A DNA stretch of 60,343 nucleotides from Rhizobium sp. PP-CC-3A-592 (GTDB lineage Bacteria; Pseudomonadota; Alphaproteobacteria; Rhizobiales; Rhizobiaceae), in the NCBI RefSeq assembly GCF_003217095.1, contig NZ_QJSR01000010.1:1-60343 (forward strand), in the 5' to 3' direction. Below the pieces are notes generated by a model. The model was given only the letters and a program-made list of their open reading frames with translations, had not been told where the DNA came from and did no database searches. The stretch's first letter is position 1; each line of letters starts with the position of its first letter. This document shows positions 1 to 8,356 of this stretch, piece after piece. Made by a program: the position numbers and the translations under genes.

Positions 1-1
1 C

Positions 2-973
2 CCAATATGGAAATCTGCATGGCTCGGCTCCTTTCTCTTCAAAAGAGACATCATACTCGATGTTCTCGGAAGGGCGGGCCATCCCATAATCAACATCGAA
101 CCCTCAAACACGTTTTCCGTGTCAGATTACCGACAGTGGAGCAAAGAGTTCCCGTATCGATACGGCGTCGATGAGAAAACAGCGAACTTGTTTTACACGT
201 CGACGGAAAGGCTTGGCCTATCGACACCGCTGCCGGACAAGGTTGTCTTTGTCACCGACAGCAAGCTCCAGCAGCTGGCCTTCAATTTGCTCCGGGTCGA
301 CAACGACTTCGCGGGGCGAAGCCGTGCCATCGCTTCCGCGCCATCGCTCTCTTGGTTGGAAAGCGCCCGCACACAGCCGCTGCAATCTAATGGAACCAGA
401 AAGGCATGGATTTCCGCGGATCTGGATCAAGAAGGCACGCTGAGCAGCATAGGGCGTTGGTTACAGCCAACTTTCGAGGCGAGCAATATATCCCTCAATA
501 CCGCTGCGGCGCTCCCGGAGGGCCTCGCTGGCTCGCAGCTTGTGGTGATAGCCGCCCACGGCAGCGTGGCGGATGGAGAACCGTTTTTTCACCAGGTTTC
601 CAATGAAGGCAATTTGCGAATTCTTGCGTCTGACTTGGCAGACGCTCTTCGCAATGTAGGAGTCGTGGTTTTGTTTGTCTGCAGCGGCGGCCGTAGCGAC
701 AAGCACCCTGCGGCAAACATGACAATTGGGCTTACGCGTCAGTTGTTGGACCGAGGATGCTCCACGGTTGTGGCGTCACCGTGGCCCCTCGCTTCGTCGA
801 TTACACCGAGGTGGTTTCCGGCCTTCCTAGAACGTTGGGATGCTGGAGATCAGGTAATAGACGCGGTCTTCAAAGCCAATCAGGACGTAGGAAAAGCAAC
901 GGGATATGATCCGGCACGCTTCCTAGCCCTGCACGTGTTTGGTGATCCGTTCCGCAGAATTGTGGATGGCTGA
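2..973 (+). CDS. CHAT-domain (caspase-like) protein, 5' end cut by window edge
   Basis: The reading frame is open from base 2, so the true start lies outside the window; an internal GTG at 119 would give 284 aa. The C-terminal part has the two catalytic blocks of CHAT cysteine proteases of the caspase/separase clan: His in VVIAAHGS (residue 147 counted from the GTG) and Cys in LFVCSGG (residue 188), about 40 residues apart as usual. It ends in the typical HVFGDPFRR block. Known CHAT proteins cleave partner proteins and often sit in defence or cell-death systems behind a sensor domain; any sensor domain here would be upstream and unseen. Substrate and partner are unknown. A toxin-antitoxin pair follows on the other strand. 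Confidence 0.75.
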   Translation, partial: PIWKSAWLGSFLFKRDIILDVLGRAGHPIINIEPSNTFSVSDYRQWSKEFPYRYGVDEKTANLFYTSTERLGLSTPLPDKVVFVTDSKLQQLAFNLLRVDNDFAGRSRAIASAPSLSWLESARTQPLQSNGTRKAWISADLDQEGTLSSIGRWLQPTFEASNISLNTAAALPEGLAGSQLVVIAAHGSVADGEPFFHQVSNEGNLRILASDLADALRNVGVVVLFVCSGGRSDKHPAANMTIGLTRQLLDRGCSTVVASPWPLASSITPRWFPAFLERWDAGDQVIDAVFKANQDVGKATGYDPARFLALHVFGDPFRRIVDG

Positions 974-988
974 GATAATTTAGATATC

Positions 989-1456
989 TTATCCGATCCG
1001 GTCGAAGCTCATTGTGCCACATCTTGGGATGGGCACAGATCTGGCAGGCTTCTTGAACGGATCAAGGACCATGACGCCCCGGCCCTGAAAATCCGCGACG
1101 TTGCGTGACACCATGATAAGATCATTCACCTGCGCTGTCGCGGCCAAGCCGGTATCGTCGGTATTCTTATCTGATTGACCGAGCATCTGACCCCAACGGC
1201 GTGCGACAGGCTCGTCGACGGGGAGAATACGACCTTGATAAGCCGCGAAGATTGCGTCGGCAGCCTTGGCGATCGCGTTCGCCACGACGTCATCGGTCTT
1301 ACGCTTCTTCTCGATGCCTTTCGAAATCTCTCGAACCGAGATCACGCTGATGGCGAGATCGGTATCATCGATCGTATCGAGCCAAGCCGCGACATTCTCG
1401 TGCGGTTCGGGTCGACCAATCTCTTTCAGGACATTTGTATCGAGCAGGTATTTCAA
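989..1456 (-). CDS. PIN-domain toxin (VapC-like)
   Basis: A 155-aa PIN-domain protein. It starts with the VapC signature MKYLLDTNVL and carries the expected acidic metal ligands: Asp6, Glu43 in VREISKG, Asp100/101 in NTDDTGLAATA and Asp122 in VADF. PIN toxins are Mg-dependent RNases that block translation until bound by their antitoxin. It lies two bases downstream of a DUF433-type gene on the same strand, so the two form one operon. The C-terminal tail of about 20 residues after LDPF is longer than in most VapC proteins. The RNA target cannot be told from sequence. Confidence 0.85.
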   Translation of the reverse strand: MKYLLDTNVLKEIGRPEPHENVAAWLDTIDDTDLAISVISVREISKGIEKKRKTDDVVANAIAKAADAIFAAYQGRILPVDEPVARRWGQMLGQSDKNTDDTGLAATAQVNDLIMVSRNVADFQGRGVMVLDPFKKPARSVPIPRCGTMSFDRIG

Positions 1457-1458
1457 GC

Positions 1459-2052
1459 TCAGTCATCCAGCGCGCTAAGATCGGCTGCGCGCATGGCGGC
1501 TTTTGCCGTTTGCTTCGGGTACGGCCGGCCCGCCTTCGGATGCGCCTCCGCATAGACGCGCGCCGCCACGACCTGTTGTTCCTTCAAGGAGGGATAGTCG
1601 CGAAGAATCTCTTCGACCGTGGCGCTGGCGTTGAGAAGAGCAGCGATCCGATGCGCCTCGATGTGCGTGCCTCGGATGACCGGCTCCTTCCCGGATAGGT
1701 CGACCTGATCGGTGAGCTTCTCGAGTTCCTTCAGCTTGCGCTCGACGAAGACTAGGTGCTGACCGATGTCGTAGCGCTGTTTGCCGAACACGACTTCCTT
1801 CGCGAGACTGCGCTTCAGGGATGTCGTCCGCAACGCCTCATAGAACTCGGATTGGCTCTTGGGCGTCAGCGCTAGTTTGAGTTCGTCATAGGCATGGAGA
1901 AACACCAGCTCAGCTTGACCGAACTGCCGAATGCTTCGACCACCTCGCTTCACGAGTTGCGGCTTAATCGGCGCGCGCTCGACAACCTTCTTGAAGATGT
2001 CCAGCGGCGCGCCCACCACAAAAGCCGCCTGTGCCGTTGTCAGATGTTCCAT
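1459..2052 (-). CDS. DUF433-domain antitoxin partner of the PIN toxin
   Basis: A 197-aa protein. Residues about 1-60 look like a DNA-binding region that includes an Arg/Gly-rich stretch (KRGGRSIRQFG). Residues about 118-175 are a DUF433 domain, with the block EPVIRGTHIEAHRIAALL followed by LRDYPSLKEQQVVAA. DUF433 proteins are known as antitoxins of PIN toxins (the VapB45 type). The gene order antitoxin then toxin with a two-base gap fits a type II module. It probably neutralises the toxin and represses its own promoter in the region above 2052, where AT content rises. Confidence 0.75.
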   Translation of the reverse strand: MEHLTTAQAAFVVGAPLDIFKKVVERAPIKPQLVKRGGRSIRQFGQAELVFLHAYDELKLALTPKSQSEFYEALRTTSLKRSLAKEVVFGKQRYDIGQHLVFVERKLKELEKLTDQVDLSGKEPVIRGTHIEAHRIAALLNASATVEEILRDYPSLKEQQVVAARVYAEAHPKAGRPYPKQTAKAAMRAADLSALDD

Positions 2053-2142
2053 CCGATCGCCTCCTAATTCACCCCGAAAGATAGGACCGAATTAGAGATA
2101 GCGCAAGGCCCGTCGTTCGATTTCATCTCGTTCTGACCCATT

Positions 2143-3273
2143 CTAGACAATCCCCCACGCCCGAAACCTCCCCCTCCCCGTCATCTCGCGCAGGCCCAGC
2201 TCCAAAACAATCCGCCGCGCCGCCTGCGGCGTGACGTCCAGCGCCTTCGCCACCATGCCGGCCGACACGAGCGGCCGTGCCATGACCAGCTCCACCAGCT
2301 CCAGCAATTTCGAGGAGGCTCGCCGTCCGTCCAGTTTTCGGTCCATCATTGTTTTCGCCAGAGTCAGCCGGTCATGCTCCTTCAGCCCGATCTCGGCGGC
2401 CGCGATCAGCCCGTGGGTGATCGCCAATAGCCGCGTTTCCCGATCACGATGCCGGCGCCGATCAACGGGAATGGTTTTCAGTCCGAGATTGATCGCCGCA
2501 AGATGGGCGCCGGTGGTGACGCCGGCCTGGCGCAGGATCGACGCGGCCAGCAGCCGGCCGAGCCAAGGGGCGTGCTGAAGGACGGACAGTTCGTTCCAGG
2601 CATCAAGGGCGACAATGGCCTGCAACACCGCGGACAAATTTTCGGCCTCACGCAACACAGCGCGCCATTCCTCGAGCCGCGCGTCCTCATCCCAGTCGAG
2701 ATCGTAGATCATCGGATCAGCCGGAGCCCGGCCGGGCTTTCTGGCTCGTTCGATCGCGGCGTCAGAGCGCGCAAGGATCGCGTCGATGGCGGCGTAGTCG
2801 ACGCCGGGGAGATTTTCGACGTCATCGACATCGTCCCCCTCCCCTTCCGTATCCGACGTGGCCGCGCGCCGAATGCCGCCGGCCGTCTCTCCCTCGTCTG
2901 CGCCGGCCGATGTGATGTCCGACGTTTGTCGCAAAGTTCGGATACCTTCTGCAGACAAGGCCCAGGTCGGAAGCTGAGCTGCAATGCGCCGGCGGGTGCG
3001 CAGGACGTCGCGGGCAATTGTCAGCTCATGGGTCGGTGTGCGAATATCTCTCACATCGTCATGGAGGACCAGGTCTTCGAGATGGACGAGTTCGCCGTCG
3101 ATCCATAGCGATGCGCAGGCATCGACGAAGTGTGTGCGTTCGATCCAGCCCGCGCCGACCGGCGAGCGGACGATGCGCTCGTCTAGGCGCGTCAGAGCGA
3201 CGCCGGCGTCGAAAACCGGCCGCATCAGGGGTGTCATGCTGATATTCTCGAGATCGTAAGCCATTGAAATCAT
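2143..3273 (-). CDS. DUF1612 (RHE_PE00001-family) protein with C-terminal winged HTH
   Basis: A 376-aa protein of a family almost confined to rhizobial replicons. The N-terminal part carries [18 protein letters not shown], which resembles [18 protein letters not shown] in the DUF1403 protein at 40.8-41.8 kb. An acidic linker follows near residues 125-160. The C-terminal about 60 residues ([22 protein letters not shown], shown here in part; then [16 protein letters not shown]) look like a winged helix-turn-helix. The start at 3273 has AGGAG ten bases upstream. A palindrome (CGATAA-N7-TTATCG) lies 82 bp upstream of the start, at the same offset as in front of the DUF1403 gene. DNA binding is inferred; the cellular role is unknown. 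Confidence 0.8.
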   Translation of the reverse strand: MISMAYDLENISMTPLMRPVFDAGVALTRLDERIVRSPVGAGWIERTHFVDACASLWIDGELVHLEDLVLHDDVRDIRTPTHELTIARDVLRTRRRIAAQLPTWALSAEGIRTLRQTSDITSAGADEGETAGGIRRAATSDTEGEGDDVDDVENLPGVDYAAIDAILARSDAAIERARKPGRAPADPMIYDLDWDEDARLEEWRAVLREAENLSAVLQAIVALDAWNELSVLQHAPWLGRLLAASILRQAGVTTGAHLAAINLGLKTIPVDRRRHRDRETRLLAITHGLIAAAEIGLKEHDRLTLAKTMMDRKLDGRRASSKLLELVELVMARPLVSAGMVAKALDVTPQAARRIVLELGLREMTGRGRFRAWGIV

Positions 3274-3320
3274 GGTAAATGATCTCCTACCGGAACTCTA
3301 TATAAATCTTGCGGTTCCTC

Positions 3321-3373
3321 ACATGGTATGATCGAAGGTTGGGGTTATAACCATCGATAAGTACCTCTTATCG
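3321..3373. promoter_or_regulatory. Palindromic site S1 with a conserved 40-bp flank
   Basis: CGATAA (3355-3360), a 7-bp spacer, then TTATCG (3368-3373). It lies in the divergent region between the DUF1612 gene and the antitoxin-PIN-recombinase unit. The adjoining stretch 3321-3360 matches 54014-54053 at 35 of 40 positions. It also contains the palindrome GGTTATAACC (3343-3352). It could be an operator, a tyrosine-recombinase core site or a centromere-like site; the sequence alone does not decide. Confidence 0.6.
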
Positions 3374-3452
3374 GTGACGATATGTACAAATCACTTGTAC
3401 GCATGCGATGGCGGTTGTATCATTGCCGTCAGAGCGATTTCCGGAGGTCCCG

Positions 3453-3746
3453 ATGCCCCAGACCAGCTACAAGATCAGCGAAGCCCGCAAGAATTTCGCA
3501 GAAGTCCTCGAACGCGCAAACCAGGGCGAGGAAATCATCATAATGCGCGGCAACGAAGTTTATGCCCGCATCGGTCCCGCGTCCGACGGTGGCAAGCGTC
3601 CTTTCGGCCTGCTGCGTCATCGTGGCCTGCCCGACAACCTGTTCGATGCAGTTGATGCAGAGCAGGCAATGATCGACGCTGGCGACTGGAACGACGATAC
3701 CGGTGTTTGGCAAGGCAAATCCAGCAGTACCGAAAGCACGCAATGA
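3453..3746 (+). CDS. Phd/YefM-family antitoxin
   Basis: A 97-aa protein. The N-terminal domain (YKISEARKNFAEVLERANQG, then EIIIMRGNEVYARIGP) is the Phd/YefM DNA-binding fold. The acidic C-terminal tail is the likely toxin-binding part. The start at 3453 is chosen because GGAGG lies 6 bases upstream; a longer frame from 3408 lacks a site. The stop overlaps the next start as ATGA, so antitoxin and toxin are translationally coupled. Antitoxins of this family block the PIN active site and repress their own operon. Confidence 0.85.
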   Translation: MPQTSYKISEARKNFAEVLERANQGEEIIIMRGNEVYARIGPASDGGKRPFGLLRHRGLPDNLFDAVDAEQAMIDAGDWNDDTGVWQGKSSSTESTQ

Positions 3747-4120
3747 AACTCCTGCTCGATAGCCATGCTGTCTACTGGTGGACAATCGGCAGTGATCGCC
3801 TGTCCGCCAGGGCACGATCGCTGATTGAGGACAAAACAAACTCCATCCTCGTCAGCGCGGTCACGTTCTACGAGCTGGACAATAAAATGCGCCTGAACAA
3901 GCTTGATCTCAAGCCCCAAGAACTAAGGGCAGCCGTCACGGAAAGCGGCCTGCAGACACTGGCCATCACCGATTTGCATGCTGAAGTCGCAGCCGCGTTC
4001 GATTGGGAGCATCGCGATCCGTGGGACCGGATTCTTGCCGCCCAAGCCCGGCTAGAGCACTGCAGTTTCGTCTCGACCGATGTGGCGTTCGACGCGATTC
4101 TACATGAGCGGGTCTGGTAA
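3743..4120 (+). CDS. PIN-domain toxin (VapC-like)
   Basis: A 125-aa PIN-domain protein starting MKLLLDSHAVYWW. The visible acidic residues are Asp6, Glu44 (TFYELDNK), Asp95 (DPWDRILAA) and Asp113 (VSTDVAF), all four expected ligands. The DPWDR block places it in the PIN subgroup normally paired with Phd-type antitoxins. Its start overlaps the antitoxin stop by four bases, and a second Phd-like gene follows after five bases. It is expected to be an RNase toxin held inactive by the upstream product. Confidence 0.85.
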   Translation: MKLLLDSHAVYWWTIGSDRLSARARSLIEDKTNSILVSAVTFYELDNKMRLNKLDLKPQELRAAVTESGLQTLAITDLHAEVAAAFDWEHRDPWDRILAAQARLEHCSFVSTDVAFDAILHERVW

Positions 4121-4125
4121 GGGCT

Positions 4126-4380
4126 ATGGCGGTGAGGGTATTCGTGGACATTGCAGAGGCAGCGGAGCGATTTGACGAACTGATCGACCTCGTTTTGCGC
4201 AGTGACGAGGTTGTCATCTGTCGAGCAGGCGATCCCATTGCCGCGATCTTGCCAATTTCGCAGAAAGAACAAGGCACATGGGATGAAGTCTGGGCGTTGG
4301 TGGCAAAGGGAAGGCCTGTGAACAATGACCAGACATTGAACCACGATGAACTTTATGACGAGAACGGACTGCCGAAATGA
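4126..4380 (+). CDS. Second Phd-like protein in the TA-recombinase unit
   Basis: An 84-aa protein with a Phd-like N-terminus: VDIAEAAERFDELIDLVLRS, then EVVICRAGDPIAAILPI. A short acidic C-terminus follows (NHDELYDENGLPK). It resembles the Phd/YefM antitoxin fold but follows the toxin instead of preceding it, so the module has antitoxin-like proteins on both sides of one toxin. Its stop overlaps the start of the recombinase (ATGA at 4377), coupling toxin-antitoxin control to recombinase translation. It could be an orphan antitoxin whose toxin was replaced by the recombinase, or a dedicated regulator. Confidence 0.6.
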   Translation: MAVRVFVDIAEAAERFDELIDLVLRSDEVVICRAGDPIAAILPISQKEQGTWDEVWALVAKGRPVNNDQTLNHDELYDENGLPK

Positions 4381-5522
4381 GCAGCTCGTCGTCAGGTTCG
4401 ATTGAGAAACGCGGGGAGACTTTAGACACGATAGCAGCCGTCCTGCCGATCGACCGTCGAGACGAGCTGGCAGAGCTGCTGACTGACCAGGATGTCGAAA
4501 CGCTCCGTCATCTCGTCAACGAAGGAATGGGCGCGAACACGCTTCGAGCGCTCACGTCGGACCTTGCCTATCTGCAGGCCTGGTCGCTGGCCACAACCGG
4601 CACTTCCATCCCCTGGCCAGCTCCCGAAGCTTCGCTTCTCAATTTCGTCGCCCATCATCTGTGGCAACCCGAGCAGCGGGACATCGATCCTCAACATGGC
4701 ATGCCAGCTGATGTCGAGCAGAGCCTGCGCGAACAGCGGTTCCTGCGATCGTCAGGTCCGCATGCGCCCGATACGGTGCGGCGACGGCTTGCCAGTTGGT
4801 CGACGTTGACGAAATGGCGAGGGTTGACGGGTGCTTTCTCCTCACCCTCGCTGAAATCGGCGATACGCCTTGCCGTGCGTGCAACACCACGGCCGCGAAA
4901 AAGCAAGAGCGCCAAAGCGGTCACCGGCGATGTTCTCGCCAAGATGCTCGTTACCTGCGCCACCGGCAGCCTGCCCGATCTGCGAGACCAGGCCATCCTC
5001 ATGGTCGCATTTGCTTCCGGCGGTCGCGGGCGTAGTGAGGTCGCCGGATTGCGCGTCGAGCAACTCACCGCCGAGCCGCCCGTTCCCGTCGAGAGTGGCT
5101 CTCCCCTGCCCTCGCTTTCCATCCATCTCGGCCGCACGAAGACCTCGGGCGCAGACCAAGACGAGGTCGTCTATCTCACCGGGCGGCCGGTCGACGCGCT
5201 CAACGCTTGGCTTGCAGCGACCCGGATCAAGACGGGAAGCATTTTTCGGAAGATCGATCGCTGGGGTAATCTCTCGCAGCGAGCACTGGAGCCGGGTGCG
5301 ATCAACCAGATTGTCAAGTCTCGAGCTGCGCTGGCCGGGCTCGATCCCGAAGCGTTCTCAGCGCATGGGCTGCGGTCGGGTTATCTGACAGAAGCGGCAA
5401 GCCGCGGTATTCCGCTACCCGAAGCCATGGAGCAGTCACGGCATCGTTCGGTCCAGCAGGCGTCAAGCTACTACAACAATGCGACGCGGCGCAGCGGTCG
5501 CGCAGCCCGATTGATATCGTAA
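4377..5522 (+). CDS. Tyrosine recombinase / site-specific integrase
   Basis: A 381-aa phage-integrase-family protein. Residues about 40-165 form the core-binding (SAM-like) domain and about 180-375 the catalytic domain. Visible catalytic residues are an Arg in FASGGRGRSEV (217 or 219), His330 and Arg333 in AHGLRSGY, His356 in SRHRSVQQ, and Tyr365/366 in SSYYNN. It is the last gene of a coupled four-gene unit with a toxin-antitoxin pair. A second, broken copy lies at 54155-54820, and the two share the upstream palindromic region. It likely cuts and rejoins DNA at a palindromic core; the target is unproven. Confidence 0.85.
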   Translation: MSSSSSGSIEKRGETLDTIAAVLPIDRRDELAELLTDQDVETLRHLVNEGMGANTLRALTSDLAYLQAWSLATTGTSIPWPAPEASLLNFVAHHLWQPEQRDIDPQHGMPADVEQSLREQRFLRSSGPHAPDTVRRRLASWSTLTKWRGLTGAFSSPSLKSAIRLAVRATPRPRKSKSAKAVTGDVLAKMLVTCATGSLPDLRDQAILMVAFASGGRGRSEVAGLRVEQLTAEPPVPVESGSPLPSLSIHLGRTKTSGADQDEVVYLTGRPVDALNAWLAATRIKTGSIFRKIDRWGNLSQRALEPGAINQIVKSRAALAGLDPEAFSAHGLRSGYLTEAASRGIPLPEAMEQSRHRSVQQASSYYNNATRRSGRAARLIS

Positions 5523-5726
5523 GTTCTTGCGCGCCTGAAGTAGCACTGCCATCGCGTTGCGGCTTGTCACCGCACTCTGCGTCCACCTACAGGATTGCTG
5601 GCGAAAGCCTTCAGCTTGCGCTCTGAATACTGCCGGCAAGCGATTAAGCGGCTCGGCGACCTTTTCGCTATGACGGCTTCTAATTCCAAAGACCTTCAGG
5701 CACTATCGGATAAAGGCCGCGAGCCT

Positions 5727-6674
5727 TCAGTGCCAGACCGGCGTTCCACAGGTCTCAAGCGAATTTGTCTGAAGTCCGGTCATCTCCTGCGAAACTTCCC
5801 AGAGCCGCTGGCTCGCGGCGCGATCGAGCGCCTGGGGCGGGGTCCTCGCCGGTTGCGGATGTCCGCGTGTCTCGCCAAGGCGGTTGGGACCATAGTAGCC
5901 GCCTGCCTTCGCCTCTTTCGACGTGGCAGCAAAGAGCTGCGGCAGGGCCCCTTGCGCCGCGGGCTGGAACAGGAACCACAGGACGGTTCGCGTCAGACTC
6001 TGCAGGCTGTGGCGACCTGGCGCATTATGCAGGAGATCGGTTCGCGAGATGCCGGGATGCGCCGCAATGCTTGAGACACCCCAGCCTGCGGCCTGGCTTC
6101 GCGCCTGGAGCTCAAGCGCAAACATCAAGCAGGCAAGCTTTGACTGGCTGTAGGCCTCCATGGGGCGGTATTGCGTCTTTGACTGGATATCGTCGAAATG
6201 GATCGACCCGGCGCGGGCTGCGACGCTGGACACGGTGACGACACGGGCGCCGGTCCCATTTGACAGCAACGGCATGAGATGAGCGGTCAGGGCGAAATGG
6301 CCGAGGTAGTTCGTCCCTAGCTGCATCTCAAACCCATCTCGGGTTTCCTGCCGAGTCGGCGGCACCATGATGCCGGCATTGTTGACCAGAAGATCGAGCC
6401 CCTCCCCCTCGTCCTTCATCCGCTGTGCGAACGACGAGACGGAGGAGAGATCGGCAAGATCGAGTACCTTGAACCGGACGAATGCATCAGGTGCGGCGCG
6501 CTGAACACGCGCCACAGCCTCAGCACCTCTTTGAGGATTGCGGCCGGCTATGGTCACATCGCATCCGGCCTGGGCAAGCATCAACGCGGTCTCCAGCCCC
6601 AATCCCCCCGTTCCGGTCACCACAGCGGATCGGCCGCGCTGATCGGGTATGTCGGTCGCGTTCCATTTCACCAT
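5727..6674 (-). CDS. SDR-family NAD(P)-dependent oxidoreductase (retinol-dehydrogenase-like)
   Basis: A 315-aa short-chain dehydrogenase. It has a glycine-rich nucleotide motif TGTGGLG (20-26; the family norm is TGxxxGIG), NNAG (98-101), Ser149/150 and the catalytic pair Tyr175/Lys179 in AYSQSK. Length and layout match the retinol-dehydrogenase/WW-oxidoreductase-like group of SDRs. The last about 20 residues (after SQEMTG) do not look like the family end and may be read-through after a lost stop. It is divergent from a TetR regulator that probably represses it. The substrate is unknown. Confidence 0.8.
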   Translation of the reverse strand: MVKWNATDIPDQRGRSAVVTGTGGLGLETALMLAQAGCDVTIAGRNPQRGAEAVARVQRAAPDAFVRFKVLDLADLSSVSSFAQRMKDEGEGLDLLVNNAGIMVPPTRQETRDGFEMQLGTNYLGHFALTAHLMPLLSNGTGARVVTVSSVAARAGSIHFDDIQSKTQYRPMEAYSQSKLACLMFALELQARSQAAGWGVSSIAAHPGISRTDLLHNAPGRHSLQSLTRTVLWFLFQPAAQGALPQLFAATSKEAKAGGYYGPNRLGETRGHPQPARTPPQALDRAASQRLWEVSQEMTGLQTNSLETCGTPVWH

Positions 6675-6696
6675 CTGACGGTCCTTCCATTATTTC

Positions 6697-6732
6697 TACA
6701 CTTGGTATAAAATAATTATCGCACTAAGTGTA
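6697..6732. promoter_or_regulatory. Inverted repeat between SDR and TetR genes (candidate TetR operator)
   Basis: TACACTT (6697-6703) and AAGTGTA (6726-6732) form a perfect 7-bp inverted repeat around an AT-rich core (TATAAAATAATTAT). It sits midway between the divergent SDR and TetR starts, the usual place for an autoregulatory TetR operator. Function is inferred from position and symmetry. Confidence 0.5.
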
Positions 6733-6750
6733 ATTTTACAAGAGGTTGTC

Positions 6751-7374
6751 ATGCGAAAATCCGAGCGTGGCGTTGAGACGGGCGGTGGCTTGCGGGAACG
6801 AAAAAAGCGGGAGACAAAAAAGCGCATTACCGAAACGGGAATCGCGCTGTTCCTTCAGAAGGGCATCGACCGCACGACGCTCGACGAGATCGCCGAGGCT
6901 GCAGGCATTTCGCGCAGAACCTTCTTCTACTACTTCGCGTCGAAGGACGAAATTTTGCTGTCGCTGCAGAGCGGGATCGGCGAGATGCTGTCCGATGCCG
7001 TGCGAAAGGCTTCCCCGACATCGACGCCGATTGATGCTGTTCGGGATGCGGTGGTCAGCGTCTGCAGTGCCATACCGACGGCCGATATGATCGAGATGGA
7101 TTGGTTGATGCGGACGAGCCCGAGCGTTCAGGCGCGCAAGCAGGTCTCATACGTCCAGCAGGAAGGCGAGATCTTCGAGGCGCTCAAGGAGCGGTGGCCC
7201 GATCCGGAGCGATCGACGGCATTGCGTATTGTCGCCATGCTCTCTGTCGGGGCGATGCGCATCGCTGGAGATATGTTCAACCGGGAGCAAGGCACGCGGC
7301 CAATGGCCGAGCTTCTGGTCGAGGCATTCGATAGCGTTGTCCGCGAGGTTCGGTTAGGCGACACCCGTGCGTGA
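6751..7374 (+). CDS. TetR-family transcriptional regulator
   Basis: A 207-aa protein. Residues about 20-65 are a TetR helix-turn-helix (KKRITETGIALFLQKG, TTLDEIAEAAGISRRTFFYY, FASKDEIL). The remainder is an all-helical ligand and dimer domain. It is divergent from the SDR gene 5727-6674, with an inverted repeat between them, so local control of that enzyme is the simplest reading. The 3' end overlaps the convergent AraC gene by about 20 bp. Confidence 0.9.
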   Translation: MRKSERGVETGGGLRERKKRETKKRITETGIALFLQKGIDRTTLDEIAEAAGISRRTFFYYFASKDEILLSLQSGIGEMLSDAVRKASPTSTPIDAVRDAVVSVCSAIPTADMIEMDWLMRTSPSVQARKQVSYVQQEGEIFEALKERWPDPERSTALRIVAMLSVGAMRIAGDMFNREQGTRPMAELLVEAFDSVVREVRLGDTRA

Positions 7375-8277
7375 TCGCGGGGTTGTTCCGAAAGCCTGTC
7401 GATAGGCGTTAGCGAATGCGCTCTGCGATGTGTAGCCGACGTGTCTGGCAACCGCATCGACAGTATGGACGTCTTTGCGCAAGAGGGTTCTCGCAAGCGT
7501 GAGCCGCCAAGCGCGCAGATAGGCAAGAGGCGGTGTGCCGATCTGCTGGCTGAACTTTGCCGAAAACGCCGCGCGCGACATGCCAGCCACCGCTGCCAGC
7601 GCCGCAACTGTCCAGGGAGCTGCAATGTCGCTGTGGACGGCACGGAGTGCGCGACCGAGACGCGGATCGGAGAGCGCCCCGAGCCATCCGGTCCGGCTGC
7701 GATCGCCCTCGTTGGAGAGCTCCCGGAGGGCCTCGATCACAAGAACATCTGCAAGACGGGCCGCGACAATGTCGGTGCCCATAGCATCCCGTAGAAACTC
7801 TTGGGCGATGAGGTCGAGAACAGCTGCGATGGCACCGGATGCGGTCGCTTCGCGCGCGACGCGCAAGAACCCAGGGAGCATGTCGAGTAGGAAATCGCCG
7901 TTCTCGTCCGAAAAGGCGATCGAGCCGCCGATTGCAACAACAGCGTCCCCGGTCCCCACCCTTGCAACGTCGGACCCTCCTGTCGGATAGAGGGACGCTC
8001 CATCGTGTGGTTCCCCGTCGGGATCACTCGCGACGATGTAGTCGGTTCGACCGATCAGGCAGACGTCGCCCTTCTTCATGCAGCACCATGTGTGTCCCGG
8101 TATGAGCATCCACTGTTCGCCTTCGAGGACCGCCACAAATTTGAGGCGGTCCGCTGATGGGAAAGAGAAGGCCCAGGATCCGCCGGCCTCTATGCGTGTG
8201 CGCCTCAAGACATGAGCACCAAGGACGCCAAGGACATCCGACAGCGGATCTCGTGCAGGTGTAGACGATCGCGACAA
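7354..8277 (-). CDS. AraC-family transcriptional regulator (cupin_6 type)
   Basis: The N-terminal domain (DPLSDVLGVLGAHVLRRTRI to about residue 175) is the AraC-associated cupin_6 sensor. The C-terminal about 100 residues hold two HTH motifs (VAALAAVAGMSRAAFSAKFS and VDAVARHVGYTSQSAFANAY). The frame runs open to 8622, but that part is antisense to the neighbouring SDR and not family-like. I therefore place the start at TTG 8277; ATG 8364 is possible but would overlap the divergent gene. It probably controls the divergent SDR. It also overlaps the 3' end of the TetR gene. Confidence 0.8.
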   Translation of the reverse strand: MSRSSTPARDPLSDVLGVLGAHVLRRTRIEAGGSWAFSFPSADRLKFVAVLEGEQWMLIPGHTWCCMKKGDVCLIGRTDYIVASDPDGEPHDGASLYPTGGSDVARVGTGDAVVAIGGSIAFSDENGDFLLDMLPGFLRVAREATASGAIAAVLDLIAQEFLRDAMGTDIVAARLADVLVIEALRELSNEGDRSRTGWLGALSDPRLGRALRAVHSDIAAPWTVAALAAVAGMSRAAFSAKFSQQIGTPPLAYLRAWRLTLARTLLRKDVHTVDAVARHVGYTSQSAFANAYRQAFGTTPRSRTGVA

Positions 8278-8331
8278 AATCTTGGACCTTTTCTCATAGA
8301 GGATCTCAAGACTGTGATTTAGTTTTACCGG

Positions 8332-8344
8332 ATTGGAAACCAAT
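8332..8344. promoter_or_regulatory. Short palindrome ATTGG-AAA-CCAAT in AraC/SDR divergent region
   Basis: A 5-bp inverted repeat with a 3-bp spacer just upstream of the SDR ribosome-binding site. It could be a half of a regulator site. The motif is short, so the call is weak. Confidence 0.25.
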
Positions 8345-8356
8345 AGGAGACGGACG

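Noticed and set aside
972-1000. GATAA...TTATC dyad after the CHAT gene
   Set aside because: The spacer is 10 bases and the outer bases do not match; not counted as a member of the CGATAA-N7-TTATCG family.
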